From Vibrio cholerae (GTDB taxonomy: Bacteria; Actinomycetota; Actinomycetes; Actinomycetales; Micrococcaceae), in NCBI GenBank assembly GCA_009728235.1, contig WNZI01000007.1:1-64000 (forward strand): a DNA stretch of 64,000 nt. The letters are read 5' to 3'. The notes beneath the pieces are model-generated. The model did not search any database. It was not told where the DNA came from and was given only the letters and a program-made list of their open reading frames with translations. This document shows, one piece after another, positions 40,125 through 49,756 of this stretch (within the stretch, counting starts at the first letter, position 1; every line of letters begins with the position of its first letter). A program made the position numbers and the translations under genes.

Positions 40125-40151
40125 CTGTCGGCAGGCACGGCGGATCCGTAA
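40125..40151 (-). promoter_or_regulatory. Weak sigma-28-like site upstream of flbD-motA-motB
   Basis: On the minus strand TTACGGAT (40144-40151), 11 bases, GCCGACAG (40125-40132). The spacing equals that of the stronger sites in this locus, but -10 differs at one position. It lies in the only sizeable gap (169 bp) of the long operon. Confidence 0.4.
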
Positions 40152-40247
40152 GAGGGGGCGGTCCGCACCCATGCCCCGCCGACCCTTCCATGCGCCCATC
40201 TCCGCCGGGCACCATGCCCTGCTCGGCCACGATGCCCGGCAGGAGAC

Positions 40248-41420
40248 CTAGCGCTTGAGGTTCGCCAGTTCCTGGAGTACCTCGTCCGACGTCGTGATGA
40301 TGCGGGCGTTCGCCTGGAACCCGCGCTGGGCGACGATCAGGTTGGTGAACTCCTGCGAGAGGTCGACGTTCGACATCTCGAGGGTGCCCGCGTCCATGGA
40401 CCCGAGGCCGTTGGTCCCGGCTGCACCGATCTGAGCCGCTCCCGAGTTCGCCGTCGCGCGGTAGGACGAACCACCCGCCTTCTCGAGACCTGTGGGGTTC
40501 ACGAACCCAGCGAGCGCGACACGGCCCAGAGGCTGGCGGCTGCCGTTGCTGAACGCACCCACGAGGGTGCCGTCCGCGGCGACGCTGAAGGACTCCAGCG
40601 TGCCCGCCGTCCGGCCGTTGCGCTCGGAGATGGAGGCGGTCCTGAGCTGAGCCGCTCCCGACACGGCCGAGAGGTCCACGGCGATGCCTCCCACCGTGAC
40701 GGACGAACCGGCCGCGGCCTGGCCGTTCGGGAGCAGGAGTTCCGTGGTGCCCGCGGCTCCGTTCGCGTCCCGGCCTGCCACGTTCCAGCCTGCCGTGGAG
40801 CGGGTGAAGGTCAGCGAGAGGTTGCGTGCCGCGCCGTCGGCCCCGTACACCTCGACCTCCTGCAGGATCTGGGTTCCCACCGCGGCATCCCCGGGCAGGT
40901 TGCCCGTGACGCGCGCCGTCGTCGTGGGCTGCGCTCCCGAGAGCTCGCCCTTGGGCATCCGGAGGTCGCCGACCGCCCCGCCCTGCTGGACGACGCCGTT
41001 GACGGCGGGCCAGCCCTGGACGAGGGAACCGTCGGGTGTGACGAGCCGCCCCTCGGCGTCGGGTGTGAAGGCACCGGCGCGCGTGTAGAGGGTCTCGCCG
41101 CCCAGGCGCGTGATGAAGAAGCCGTCACCGTTGATCATCATGTCCGTGGCGCGTCCGGTGGCCTGGGCGGAGCCCTGGGAGAAGTTGGTGACGATACCGG
41201 CCACCTGCACACCGAGGCCCACCTGGGCGGGGTTGGTCCCACCGAGTGCTTCCTGTGGTGCTCCTGCGCCCTGGGTCATCTGCGAGAGCGTGTCCTGGAA
41301 CTGGGTGGCGGAGGCCTTGAAACCGGTCGTGTTGACGTTGGCGATGTTGTTGCCGGTGACGTCGAGCATGGTCTGGTGGGAGCGGAGCCCCGAGATGCCG
41401 GAGTAGAGGGAGCGAAGCAT
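40248..41420 (-). CDS. flgE: Flagellar hook protein FlgE
   Basis: A 390-residue hook subunit. The N-terminal rod/hook motif MLRSLYSGISGLRSHQTMLDVTGNNIANVNTTGFK and the C-terminal SNVDLSQEFTNLIVAQRGFQANARIITTSDEVLQELANLKR are both present. No separate flgF or flgG is present in the window, so this may be the only FlgE/F/G-type protein encoded here. Confidence 0.94.
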   Translation of the reverse strand: MLRSLYSGISGLRSHQTMLDVTGNNIANVNTTGFKASATQFQDTLSQMTQGAGAPQEALGGTNPAQVGLGVQVAGIVTNFSQGSAQATGRATDMMINGDGFFITRLGGETLYTRAGAFTPDAEGRLVTPDGSLVQGWPAVNGVVQQGGAVGDLRMPKGELSGAQPTTTARVTGNLPGDAAVGTQILQEVEVYGADGAARNLSLTFTRSTAGWNVAGRDANGAAGTTELLLPNGQAAAGSSVTVGGIAVDLSAVSGAAQLRTASISERNGRTAGTLESFSVAADGTLVGAFSNGSRQPLGRVALAGFVNPTGLEKAGGSSYRATANSGAAQIGAAGTNGLGSMDAGTLEMSNVDLSQEFTNLIVAQRGFQANARIITTSDEVLQELANLKR

Positions 41421-41468
41421 GGTGGTGCCTTTCGGTGCGGAGGGCTGATCAGGATGTCTGGTGCGCGG

Positions 41469-41903
41469 TCATGAAGCTGGTTCGGCGGCCGGTACTGTTC
41501 CCACCCCGGACACGAGGTCGAGGGCGATGCTCCTGCCGCCGATGGTGACGGTGGGTACGGGCCCGCTGTAGGAGACGGCGGTGGCGAGGCCACGCGTCAC
41601 GACACCGTCAGTACCCGTGTAGGAGACCTCGGTGCCGAGCAGGGCGGCAGCGGAGGAACGCATCTGGAGGTGGAAGTTCTCCTCGTTGATGCCGGTCATC
41701 TGCGTGATCTTCTCCATCATCGCCAGCTGCGTGGTCTGCGAGATCATCTGGTTGGTATCCATGGGAGCGCTCGGGTCCTGGTTGCGCAGTTGGCTCACGA
41801 GCAGCGACATGAAGACCTCGGAGTCCATCGCCTGCTTGCGGGACCCTGCGGCAGGTGTCTCAGTGGGGGCGAAGGTCGCGGGGGCGACCGGATCTATGGG
41901 CAT
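41469..41903 (-). CDS. flgD: Flagellar hook assembly scaffold FlgD
   Basis: A 144-residue hook cap. The core MDSEVFMSLLVSQLRNQDPSAPMDTNQMISQTTQLAMMEKITQM is the FlgD signature. It is short: the C-terminal Tudor/Fn3 part seen in larger FlgD proteins is reduced to about 40 residues. It follows fliK by 15 bp. Confidence 0.92.
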   Translation of the reverse strand: MPIDPVAPATFAPTETPAAGSRKQAMDSEVFMSLLVSQLRNQDPSAPMDTNQMISQTTQLAMMEKITQMTGINEENFHLQMRSSAAALLGTEVSYTGTDGVVTRGLATAVSYSGPVPTVTIGGRSIALDLVSGVGTVPAAEPAS

Positions 41904-41918
41904 GGCAGTCCTTCCGGA

Positions 41919-43273
41919 TCAGGCGAACAGGTCGAGGGTGACGGACCCGGGGGCAGGGCGGCCCGCCCAGGGTGTCCGGGAGGCAGCGGGCCGCTGCTCC
42001 GGAGGTGCGGGCAGTGGACTGTCCGTGCGCGCCGTCGGCCGGTCGTCGTCCGGAGTGCCGGTGCCGAGATCGAGCGACGCGGACAGGCCCGACGACGACG
42101 CCTCACGGCGCAGGTCCGGGAGCGCCTGCTTCAGAGCTTCGCGTCCTGTATCCGTGGCCGAGAAGAATTCGAGTCTCGTGCCGTCCGGGGAGAAGCTCGC
42201 GCGGATGCTGATGGGGCCGAGGTCCTCCGGCGCGACGGTGACCGTGATGGTGCTCGTTCCGACGGACGCATCGGCAGCGGTCTGCACGAGCGCGAACGCG
42301 GGTGCGCCCAGCTGCTGGGGCAGCGGCACGGGTGGGCGGACAGCCGGGTGTATGCCGGAGGAGCTCCCGGTGATGCCGGTCACCGGTGTCTGCTGCACGG
42401 GCAGGGATCCCTCGGCCGCGCGGTGGCCGGGAGCTGGGCCGCGTCCGCGCGCTCCTCCGACGGCGGGGGAACGGGCGCGGCTCCAGCCGCTGAGCCATCC
42501 GGTGCTCGAGGGGCAGGGCGGGAATCGGTGCCAGCAGGAGTCCCCTGCCCGGTGGGCGTCGTCGTCGCTGTGCTCGTGCGGTCCGATGATGCCGCGGCCG
42601 GCGTCGCCGGCGCGGGGGGCACGGGCAGCCCGGGATCCGCTCCGTCAGGAGGATCGGCGAGGGTCGTCCCGGAGCCGATGTTCGCGGGCGCGAGGGGACT
42701 GGCCGGTGCCGCTGCCGCTGCCGCAGGAAGCGTCGCAGTCGGGGCCGTGCCGGGAGCCGGACCTTGCGTGTCCTCGGGCTGCACCCCGGCCGATGGTCGT
42801 CCGGTGGCCGGGGCACTCGCCGTGTCCGCTGCCGTGGTGCTGCGCGCTGCAGGAGGTGGCTGGGAGCCGGGCAGCGCAGGATCGGGCATGGTGTTTCCCA
42901 CGGCCGCGCCCCTGTCGCCTTGGACGGCAGCGGTGTCTGCTGCCGCGGAAGCCGGATCGGCGGACGATTCCGCGGACCCATCGGCAACCGCACCAGCTGC
43001 CCCCGTCGGCGGACGGATCGATGTGCCGGTACCGGATCCGACGTCGGCCGGACCGGAGGAGGCGGAGGCCGACGAAGCGGTTTCGTGGACGATCCCAATG
43101 GCCCCGGCCGCGGGATCAGCCGCTGAGGTGCCCGGGCGCCGTGCAGAGTGCCTGACATACAGATCGTCGAAGGAGGTCACGGGGGCTTCGTCCCGGATGC
43201 CGGCAGGCGGACGGGACGCGCGCACGGCATCACGGGCAGGAGCCGCGGCGGGGGGAACCAGGAGCGGACTCAT
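41919..43273 (-). CDS. fliK: Flagellar hook-length control protein FliK, apparent frameshift near 42415
   Basis: A Pro/Ala/Thr-rich protein of low complexity for about 290 residues, then the conserved C-terminal domain with VTVAPEDLGPISIRASFSPDGTRLEFFSATDTGREALKQALPDLRR, typical of the FliK switch domain (LxPxxLGxxxV pattern). The two parts lie in adjacent frames; adding one base near 42415 (for example CC read as C) gives about 451 residues. The start ATG 43273 overlaps the stop of the upstream gene (ATGA). It measures hook length together with FlhB. Confidence 0.85.
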
Positions 43274-44037
43274 CGTGCCATGCTCGCGAGGAATGCAGCC
43301 TGGGCCGCGTACGCGTCGGGCACTCCGGAAGCACCGGACACCGCCGCGGGAGTCCGGGAGAAACGGAAGCCGCTCCAGCGGGTGCCTCGGGCAGGATGCG
43401 GCGGATGGTGGTGAGGTTGGCGTCGGTCTCCCACATGTCTCGGACGGCCACGGTCTGGCCCGGCTGCGGAGCATCGATCGCCTTGCCTCCGCCCAGATAC
43501 ATGGACACGTGTCGCCGTCGTGGCTGAACAGCAGGTCGCCGGGCTGGGCCTCTGCCAGGGACGCACGTGCGTGCCGGCGTTCATCTGATCCCAGGTCACG
43601 CGTGGCAGCTGGATGCCGATGTCCGAGTAGGCGCGCTGCACGAACCCGGAGCAGTCCAGGCCCGTTGCCGGGTCGGTGCCGCCCCAGACGTAGGGCACGC
43701 CCTCGTACGCCCGGGCGGCTTCGAAGAGCCGCGCGGCGTCACTCGATGACGGGACGGGCACCGGCTGTAGACCGGGGACTTCCGCCACACCGGCGGAAGG
43801 AGGGACGGAAGCAGGGACGGAAGCGGGCGCGGAAGCCGGGACGGCAGCGGGCATCCCGGCGTCCGCGAGCGCGTCGGCGAAGCGGTCTGCGGTCGCAGCC
43901 TGGGCGGGCGCTGGCACCGAGGAACCGGCCGTCGTCATGACCGGCGGTTTGGCCTGCACCCTCGCCGACGGGGCGACGAGCATGGTCAGTGTGGACTGGA
44001 TCTGCTGGATCCGGCCTACCGCGTCCGTGAGTGTCAT
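43270..44037 (-). CDS. NlpC/P60 peptidoglycan hydrolase in the flagellar operon, three apparent frameshifts
   Basis: N-terminal coiled/low-complexity region (TDAVGRIQQIQSTLTML, then Ala/Pro/Ser-rich repeats), followed by an NlpC/P60 domain: YVWGGTDPATGLDCSGFVQRAY carries the catalytic Cys; the His region reads in other frames as LLFSHDGDHVSMYLGGGKAIDAPQPG. Single bases are missing near 43562, 43515 and 43400; three restorations return to the original frame and give about 256 residues. It probably opens the thick cell wall for the rod, replacing FlgJ. It sits where Bacillus has ylxF, between fliJ and fliK. Confidence 0.85.
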   Translation of the reverse strand: MTLTDAVGRIQQIQSTLTMLVAPSARVQAKPPVMTTAGSSVPAPAQAATADRFADALADAGMPAAVPASAPASVPASVPPSAGVAEVPGLQPVPVPSSSDAARLFEAARAYEGVPYVWGGTDPATGLDCSGFVQRAYSDIGIQLPRVTWDQMNAGTHVRPWQRPSPATCCSATTATRVHVSGRRQGDRCSAAGPDRGRPRHVGDRRQPHHHPPHPARGTRWSGFRFSRTPAAVSGASGVPDAYAAQAAFLASMAR

Positions 44038-44468
44038 GTCCTGTCCTTGCCGCTGCGCCTGGCCCAGCTGGTCGATGCGAGTTCGTCGAGTACGCGCTGC
44101 TCGACGCCGATCAGCGCCGTCGCCTCCGTGTCGCGGTGACGCTCCGCGAGCTTCTCGAGGCCGACGGTCGCCGCCCGTGCGGCGCGGTACTGGTCCTGCG
44201 CCGCGTCCTGCTGGTGCTGCAGCTGCGCCTCGAGCGCGTTCAGGTCGGCGAGCATGCTGCGCGCCGATGAGCGTGCTGCGGCGACGGCGTACAGCGACGC
44301 CGAGCCGGCAGGGCTGATGTCCGTGCCGTCCAGGGCCTCGCTGACGCTGCCCACGCGGCTTCGGGAGGCCCGGAGGCGCTCGTTTGCTGCCGCGAGGGAC
44401 CCCGCGGCCTCGTCCTCGCGCAACTGCCGTAGCCGAAGCAGTCCTGCCAGGGGAAAGTGTCGTGCCAT
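44034..44468 (-). CDS. fliJ: Flagellar export chaperone FliJ
   Basis: A 144-residue helical coiled-coil protein (FPLAGLLRLRQLREDEAAGSLAAANERL...) with the heptad pattern, charge and length of FliJ, directly after fliI. Sequence conservation in this family is low, so position is part of the evidence. Four-base overlap with the next gene. Confidence 0.87.
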   Translation of the reverse strand: MARHFPLAGLLRLRQLREDEAAGSLAAANERLRASRSRVGSVSEALDGTDISPAGSASLYAVAAARSSARSMLADLNALEAQLQHQQDAAQDQYRAARAATVGLEKLAERHRDTEATALIGVEQRVLDELASTSWARRSGKDRT

Positions 44469-45784
44469 CAGGCGAGTCCCATCGATCCGGTGAGGTGGGC
44501 GAGGCGGTTCCAGGCCTCGTCGTAGGGTGTCTGCTCGTCCATGCGCTGCTGCAGGAAGTCGTTCACGGCGCCTTCGTTGTCCATGGCGGCATCGACCAGC
44601 GGGTTGGACCCGCGGGAATACGCCCCGACATCGATGAGGTCCTGTGCCGCTTTCCGCGCCGCGAGTGCCCTGCGGAGTAATGCCGCGGAGGTGGCCTGCT
44701 CCCGCGTGGTGACACGGGAAGCCACACGCGAGATCGAGGCCAGCGGATCGATCGACGGGAAGTGGCCGGCGACGGCCAGCTTGCGGTCGAGCACCACGTG
44801 ACCGTCGAGGATGGAACGGGCGGCGTCCGCCACGGGCTCGTTGTGGTCGTCGCCGTCCACCAGCACGGTGTACATGCCGGTCACGGATCCCGTGGCTCCG
44901 GTGCCGGCGCGTTCGAGGAGTTGCGCGAGCAGGGAGAAGGTCGACGGCGGATAGCCCCGGGTGGCGGGGGGTTCCCCGACGCTGAGGCCGATCTCGCGCT
45001 GCGCCATGGCCACGCGTGTCAGCGAATCCATCATGAGCATGACGTCGGCGCCCCCGTCGCGGAACGACTCGGCGATCCGGGTGGCCACGAAGGCTGCGCG
45101 CAGGCGCAGGAGCGCGGGTTCATCGGACGTCGAGACCACCACGATCGACCGGGCAAGGCCTTCCGGCCCGAGATCGTCCTCGAGGAAGTCGCGGACTTCA
45201 CGGCCGCGCTCCCCCACGAGGGCGATCACGGAGACGGCCGCGTCCGTGCCGCGGGCGATCATCGACAGCAAGGAGGACTTGCCGACGCCGGAACCGGCGA
45301 AGAGCCCCATGCGCTGGCCTCGACCCACCGTGGTGAGCGTGTCCATGACCCTGACGCCGAGCTGCAGCGGCTCGGTGATGCGGCTGCGATCGAGCGCCGC
45401 CGGTGGTGTGTTGTCCAGGGACATCCAGGCGACGTCGGTGAGCGGACCCCGTCCGTCGATGGGCCGGCCGACACCGTCGAGCACGCGGCCGAGCAGCCCG
45501 GGACCGGCGGGTACCAGCAGCGGGGTCCCCTGGGCTCGGACGGGTGCTCCCGCCTGGATGCCGGAGAGGTGGGCGTAGGGCATGCAACGCAGTCCGGTCA
45601 GGGAGGCTGCGACCACTTCCGCGTCCACGGGCGAGGCATCGCCGATCGTCACGAGGTCCCCGATGGCGCAGTCCAGGCCCACGACGTCGACCCCGAGACC
45701 GACGACGGACGCGACACGGCCCACGCGCTGGGGTGCGGCCGCGGTGCGGGCGCGCCGGACCACCTCATCGATGACCAGTGTCAT
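44468..45784 (-). CDS. fliI: Flagellar export ATPase FliI
   Basis: A 438-residue F1-beta-like ATPase that powers export. Walker A GLFAGSGVGKSSLLSMIARG, Walker B DVMLMMDSLTRVAMAQREIGLSVGEPPATRGYPPS, and the C-terminal LIDVGAYSRGSNPLVDAA. Length and motifs are standard. Coupled to fliH upstream (4-base overlap) and fliJ downstream (1 base). Confidence 0.97.
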   Translation of the reverse strand: MTLVIDEVVRRARTAAAPQRVGRVASVVGLGVDVVGLDCAIGDLVTIGDASPVDAEVVAASLTGLRCMPYAHLSGIQAGAPVRAQGTPLLVPAGPGLLGRVLDGVGRPIDGRGPLTDVAWMSLDNTPPAALDRSRITEPLQLGVRVMDTLTTVGRGQRMGLFAGSGVGKSSLLSMIARGTDAAVSVIALVGERGREVRDFLEDDLGPEGLARSIVVVSTSDEPALLRLRAAFVATRIAESFRDGGADVMLMMDSLTRVAMAQREIGLSVGEPPATRGYPPSTFSLLAQLLERAGTGATGSVTGMYTVLVDGDDHNEPVADAARSILDGHVVLDRKLAVAGHFPSIDPLASISRVASRVTTREQATSAALLRRALAARKAAQDLIDVGAYSRGSNPLVDAAMDNEGAVNDFLQQRMDEQTPYDEAWNRLAHLTGSMGLA

Positions 45785-46404
45785 GATGCACCGCTCCCTG
45801 CCACACCGGAATCACGGAGTACGGCACGTACCCGGCCGAGAGCCGTACTGAGCCGCGCGTCGATGGAGCCCTGGGGAAGATCGGTGACGGCATCACCCCG
45901 TTCGAGGGAGGTGTCCGCGACGAGGACGAGCCCAGGGCGGTCCACGTCATCCGCCTGCAGCAGTGCGAGGTCCGCGGGATGGAGCCGCACTGCCCGTACC
46001 TCCTCGCCCGCCGTCCCCTGGAGGGCGCGGGCGACGGCTGCCCGGGCGGACGCCTGGCCATCCTTCAGCGTGTGACCGATGAGTTCCTCGGCGGTGCTGA
46101 ACGCGATGTCGAGGATCTGGCCCCTGGCTTCGGCGAGCACCGGCGCCGTGCGGGCCTCGAGCGCCCGTGTCGCGGCATCGAGGGCGCGCAGACGCCGGGT
46201 CGCGACGGCTTCCGCCCGTACCCGGGCCTCCTCCGCCTCGGCATCGGCCGCCACCTTGCGCTCCGCGAGTTCGACGCGGGCGAGGGACAGGCCGTACGCG
46301 TAGCCGGCTGCGTGCCCGCGCGCGAACGCGACGTCGTCGATATCCTGCCCGGAGGTCGGCCCGAGGCGGGGGAACGTGACGGGTACGAGAGCGTCAGTTG
46401 ACAT
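45781..46404 (-). CDS. fliH: Flagellar export stator protein FliH
   Basis: A 207-residue protein: coiled coil rich in Ala/Glu/Arg (VELAERKVAADAEAEEARVRAEAVATRR) followed by the FliH/V-ATPase-E-like C-terminal domain (IAFSTAEELIGHTLKDG...VRLHPADLALL...DTSLERGDAVTDLPQGSIDARLSTALGRVRAVL). It regulates FliI. It starts inside the last bases of fliG. Confidence 0.9.
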   Translation of the reverse strand: MSTDALVPVTFPRLGPTSGQDIDDVAFARGHAAGYAYGLSLARVELAERKVAADAEAEEARVRAEAVATRRLRALDAATRALEARTAPVLAEARGQILDIAFSTAEELIGHTLKDGQASARAAVARALQGTAGEEVRAVRLHPADLALLQADDVDRPGLVLVADTSLERGDAVTDLPQGSIDARLSTALGRVRAVLRDSGVAGSGAS

Positions 46405-47416
46405 ACTCGTCCTCGTCCCCGCGTTGGATGGTGATGACCCCCTGGGCCTCGAGGTCGCGGATGGCGCGCACCACCTCTGCCCGCGCCTCCTCGACCTGCG
46501 ACACCCGGACCGGCCCGACGGCGCGGATCTCGTCGTCGAGGATCTCCCGGTTCCGCTCGGAGACGTTCCCGCGGATCACGGAGACGACGGCGTCGGCCGC
46601 GCCCTTCATCGCGAGCGCGAGCACTGCGGAGTCGATGCCTCGCAGCACCTGCTGGACGTCGCGGCGCTCGAGGTTGACGATGTCCGCGAAGGTCAGCATG
46701 CGCGCGCGCACTTCCTCGGCGAGCACCGGGTCGCGGTCCTGCAGGCCTTCGAGCAGTTCGCGCTCGGTGCTGAGGTCCGCCCTGTTGATGATGTCGACGA
46801 GGGGCTGGATCCCGCCGATCATCGATCCTCCCTGATGCGGAGCCGCAACGGCGCCGGCCCTGACCTTGATGGATTCCGCAACCACGGAGACGGCTTCGGG
46901 TGTCGCCGATCCCATGGTCGCGATGCACTGGGCGACGTCGGTACGGCCTGCAGGAGCGAGGCCGGCCAGGACGGTCGACGCGTGCTCGGGCTTCAGGTGC
47001 GCGAGGACCAGCGCAATGGTCTGGGGTAGTTCACCCTCCAGGACGGCCTGGATCTGGCCGGCGTCCACGGAGTCGAGGAACTCGAAGGACTGCCCGGCGG
47101 CGGTCGAAGCCAGGCGCCCCACCACCCCGGCTGCCCGTTCGGCTCCGAAGGAGGACTCGAGCAGGCCGATGGCGACGTCCATGCCTCCTCGCGTGCGGCG
47201 CCTGCCACTGGTCGCCAGCTCGTGGAACTCCGTCAGTGCCTCCTCGGCGAGCGTCGGCTCGACGCGCTGCAGCCGCACGATCTCGGCGACGATCTCCTCG
47301 GCCTCCGCCTCCGACATCTGCTTGAGGACCGAGGCGGCGTGCTGCTGCTCCAGCTGCATCAGCACCATGGCTGCCTTCTGCGTACCTGTGGGATTCACGA
47401 TCGCCATGGCGTTCAT
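46394..47416 (-). CDS. fliG: Flagellar motor switch protein FliG
   Basis: A 340-residue rotor protein. N-terminal TGTQKAAMVLMQLEQQHAASVLKQM (FliF-binding), middle SFEFLDSVDAGQIQAVLEGELPQTIALVLAHLKPEHA (EHPQ-like region), and the C-terminal torque domain with DIVNLERRDVQQVLRGIDSAVLALAMKGA...SERNREILDDEIRAVGPVRVSQVEEARAEVVRAIRDLEAQG. All three domains are present. Confidence 0.96.
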   Translation of the reverse strand: MNAMAIVNPTGTQKAAMVLMQLEQQHAASVLKQMSEAEAEEIVAEIVRLQRVEPTLAEEALTEFHELATSGRRRTRGGMDVAIGLLESSFGAERAAGVVGRLASTAAGQSFEFLDSVDAGQIQAVLEGELPQTIALVLAHLKPEHASTVLAGLAPAGRTDVAQCIATMGSATPEAVSVVAESIKVRAGAVAAPHQGGSMIGGIQPLVDIINRADLSTERELLEGLQDRDPVLAEEVRARMLTFADIVNLERRDVQQVLRGIDSAVLALAMKGAADAVVSVIRGNVSERNREILDDEIRAVGPVRVSQVEEARAEVVRAIRDLEAQGVITIQRGDEDEYVN

Positions 47417-49053
47417 ACGCTCTGCCTGTCATCCATCATGCTGCGCAGGAACTCGGCCGTCTTCGCCGGGTCCTGCGAGGCGAGGGCATCGACGTCCGAG
47501 CGCATCCGCTCCAGCTCGGACTCCGCCGACGCCGCCTGGAGGGCGTTCTGTACGGCGGCGACGTCGATCGTGGTGGTGCTCGGGGCGGGCTCGACGGCGC
47601 TGAGGAGGCCGACGGCGGGATCGAGGGCCGGCGCACCGGGGCCGGGGATGGCGGGGTAGATGCCCTGGAGCTCCCCGAGATCCAGGGGTTCACGCCGCTG
47701 CCGCCGGGACCGGCGGGCGTACACGATGAGCGCGACGATGGCCACGAAGAGGATGCCCGCCACGATGGACAGCGTGCGGATCAGGTCCGCGCGTTGCTGG
47801 GCGGCCTGGGCCGCCTCGGCTTCTGCCAGGGCGTCCGCCGCTTCGTTCGCTCCGGTGTTGCTGAACGGCAGTTCCTCGACCGTGACCACGTCCCCGCGGT
47901 CCGCGTTGACGCCGGCCGCGCTGGAGACGAGCGCCGTCAGCGCTGCGACATCCATGTTGGCCGTGGCGCCCCGGTTCACCGCCACGGAGATGGTCTGGCG
48001 GTTGATGCCGCCGGCGGGAACCATGGTGGACTCGGTGGTCTTGTTCACGGCGTTGTTCCGCGTGCTCGACTCCGAGTTGAACGTGCCGTCGCCGTCTGCG
48101 CCGCCCTCCGGTACGGCGATGTTGTCCGGGCCGAGGACTCCCGCGTTCCCGCCGCCGGTGCCCTCGTAGGCTTCGGTGGTGGTCGATTCGTTGAGCGCAG
48201 GAGCATTCTCCGGCGTCGTGAAGGTCTCCTCGACCCGCTCGGCGGTCTCGAGGTTCATGTCCGCGGCCACCGCGACGGTGGCGTTGCCTGCACCGACCAC
48301 GCGATCGAGCATCGCCTGCACCGACGCGCCGACGCGCTTCTCGTAGTCGGAGGCCTGCTGGTCCGTGCCGCCCGTCGCGCCGACTCCGACTGCCGAGAGC
48401 ACGCGGCCGTCGGCGTCGATCACAGCGACGTCGGCTGCATCCATACGATCGATCGATGCCGACGTCAGGTGGGTGATCGCCTGCACCTGATCGCTGGAGA
48501 GCGTGGTGCCGGGGGTGGTCTCGACGAACACGGACGCCGTCGGCTTGCCCTGCTCCGCCACGAAGACGGTGTCCTCCGGGATCGCGAGGCGGACGGTCGC
48601 CGTCTTGACGCCGTTGATGGCGGACACCGTCGCTGCGAGTTCACCCTCGAGCGCCCGCTTGTAGGTGGTCGACTGCTGGAACTCCGACGAGGTGACGCCC
48701 ATGTCGTCGAGGAGCGAGTATCCGCCGGTGGAGGACGACGGCAGGCCCGCGGAGGCGGCCTTGATCCGCTGGTCGTACACGGAACCCTCCGGAACGAGGA
48801 TGGTCCCCCCGCCGTTCGTCAGCTCGTACGGCACACCGTCGGTCTGGAGCTGGTCGACGATGGTGCTGGCGTCCTCGCCGCTGAGCCCGGAGAACAGCGG
48901 CGTGTAGGAGGGCTTGGACAGCCAGGATGTGAGGGCGATCCCGCCGAGCACCAGGACGGCGACGCCGATGATGGCGATGGTGCGCTGGGCGATGGTGAAG
49001 CTCTTCACGGCATCCCCGAGACGGGTCGCGGCGGAGGACAGGGGGGTGGGCAT
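47413..49053 (-). CDS. fliF: Flagellar MS-ring protein FliF
   Basis: A 546-residue MS-ring protein. Two membrane segments frame it (TIAIIGVAVLVLGGIALTSWL near residue 30; LSIVAGILFVAIVALIVYARRSRR near 445). Between them are the ring-building motifs YTPLFSGLSGEDASTIVDQLQTDGVPYEL and GNATVAVAADMNLETAERVEETF. The C-terminal acidic tail binds FliG. Coupled to fliE and fliG. Confidence 0.96.
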   Translation of the reverse strand: MPTPLSSAATRLGDAVKSFTIAQRTIAIIGVAVLVLGGIALTSWLSKPSYTPLFSGLSGEDASTIVDQLQTDGVPYELTNGGGTILVPEGSVYDQRIKAASAGLPSSSTGGYSLLDDMGVTSSEFQQSTTYKRALEGELAATVSAINGVKTATVRLAIPEDTVFVAEQGKPTASVFVETTPGTTLSSDQVQAITHLTSASIDRMDAADVAVIDADGRVLSAVGVGATGGTDQQASDYEKRVGASVQAMLDRVVGAGNATVAVAADMNLETAERVEETFTTPENAPALNESTTTEAYEGTGGGNAGVLGPDNIAVPEGGADGDGTFNSESSTRNNAVNKTTESTMVPAGGINRQTISVAVNRGATANMDVAALTALVSSAAGVNADRGDVVTVEELPFSNTGANEAADALAEAEAAQAAQQRADLIRTLSIVAGILFVAIVALIVYARRSRRQRREPLDLGELQGIYPAIPGPGAPALDPAVGLLSAVEPAPSTTTIDVAAVQNALQAASAESELERMRSDVDALASQDPAKTAEFLRSMMDDRQSV

Positions 49054-49364
49054 CAGGCCTGCATCCTCATGATCTCGTTGAAGGCGTCGACGCCCTTGTT
49101 ACGGACGGCGGCGACGAGCTCGAGCGTCACCTGCGCACGCGTCGAAGCGAGCGTCGCGTTGTGGATATCGGTGAGGTCGCCGGTGACGGCCTGCACTGCG
49201 AGCCCGTTCGACGTCGACTGCAGGGACTGCAGATTGTCGACGGCGGACGTGAGCGAGGTCGCGAAGCCTTCGCCGCCGGCGCTCGACACGGCACCTGCAG
49301 AGGGAAGGTACGACGTCGCGACAGGTTGGACCGCCCCGATGGCGGGGATCGCGGGCATGGGCAT
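49053..49364 (-). CDS. fliE: Flagellar hook-basal body protein FliE
   Basis: A 103-residue protein that joins the MS-ring to the rod. The C-terminal half DIHNATLASTRAQVTLELVAAVRNKGVDAFNEIMRMQA is the FliE signature. One-base overlaps with both neighbours. Confidence 0.93.
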   Translation of the reverse strand: MPMPAIPAIGAVQPVATSYLPSAGAVSSAGGEGFATSLTSAVDNLQSLQSTSNGLAVQAVTGDLTDIHNATLASTRAQVTLELVAAVRNKGVDAFNEIMRMQA

Positions 49365-49756
49365 CAGTTGCGTCCTATCTGGAGGGCGGCCTCGTAGGTG
49401 GCTTTCGCACGGTCGACGACGGCGGCATTCGCCTGGTAGCCCCGCTGCGCCATGATGAGCTGACCCATCTGGGCGCTCATGTCGATGTCGGGATAGCGGA
49501 CGTACCCGTCCTCGTCCGCGAGGGGGTGGTTCGGCTCGTGGACCACCCGCCCTTCGGCGTCACCGAACTCGGCACCGGCCACGGACACGCCCTGACCGGT
49601 CTCGTCGGCGCGTGCCGTGATGTAGCGCTGCTGGAACGCCGCACCGTCGGTGGAGGTGACCGTGTTGGCGTTGGCCATGTTGTCCGCCACGGCGTCGAGC
49701 CACTTGCGGTGCAGGGTGAGCCCTGTGCTGGAGATCCCGATGGCGTCGAAGGTCAT
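49364..49756 (-). CDS. flgC: Flagellar proximal rod protein FlgC
   Basis: A 130-residue rod protein. N-terminal GISSTGLTLHRKWLDAVADNMANANTV and C-terminal YPDIDMSAQMGQLIMAQRGYQANAAVVDRAKATYEAALQIGRN match FlgC. It is coupled to flgB and fliE. Confidence 0.95.
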   Translation of the reverse strand: MTFDAIGISSTGLTLHRKWLDAVADNMANANTVTSTDGAAFQQRYITARADETGQGVSVAGAEFGDAEGRVVHEPNHPLADEDGYVRYPDIDMSAQMGQLIMAQRGYQANAAVVDRAKATYEAALQIGRN

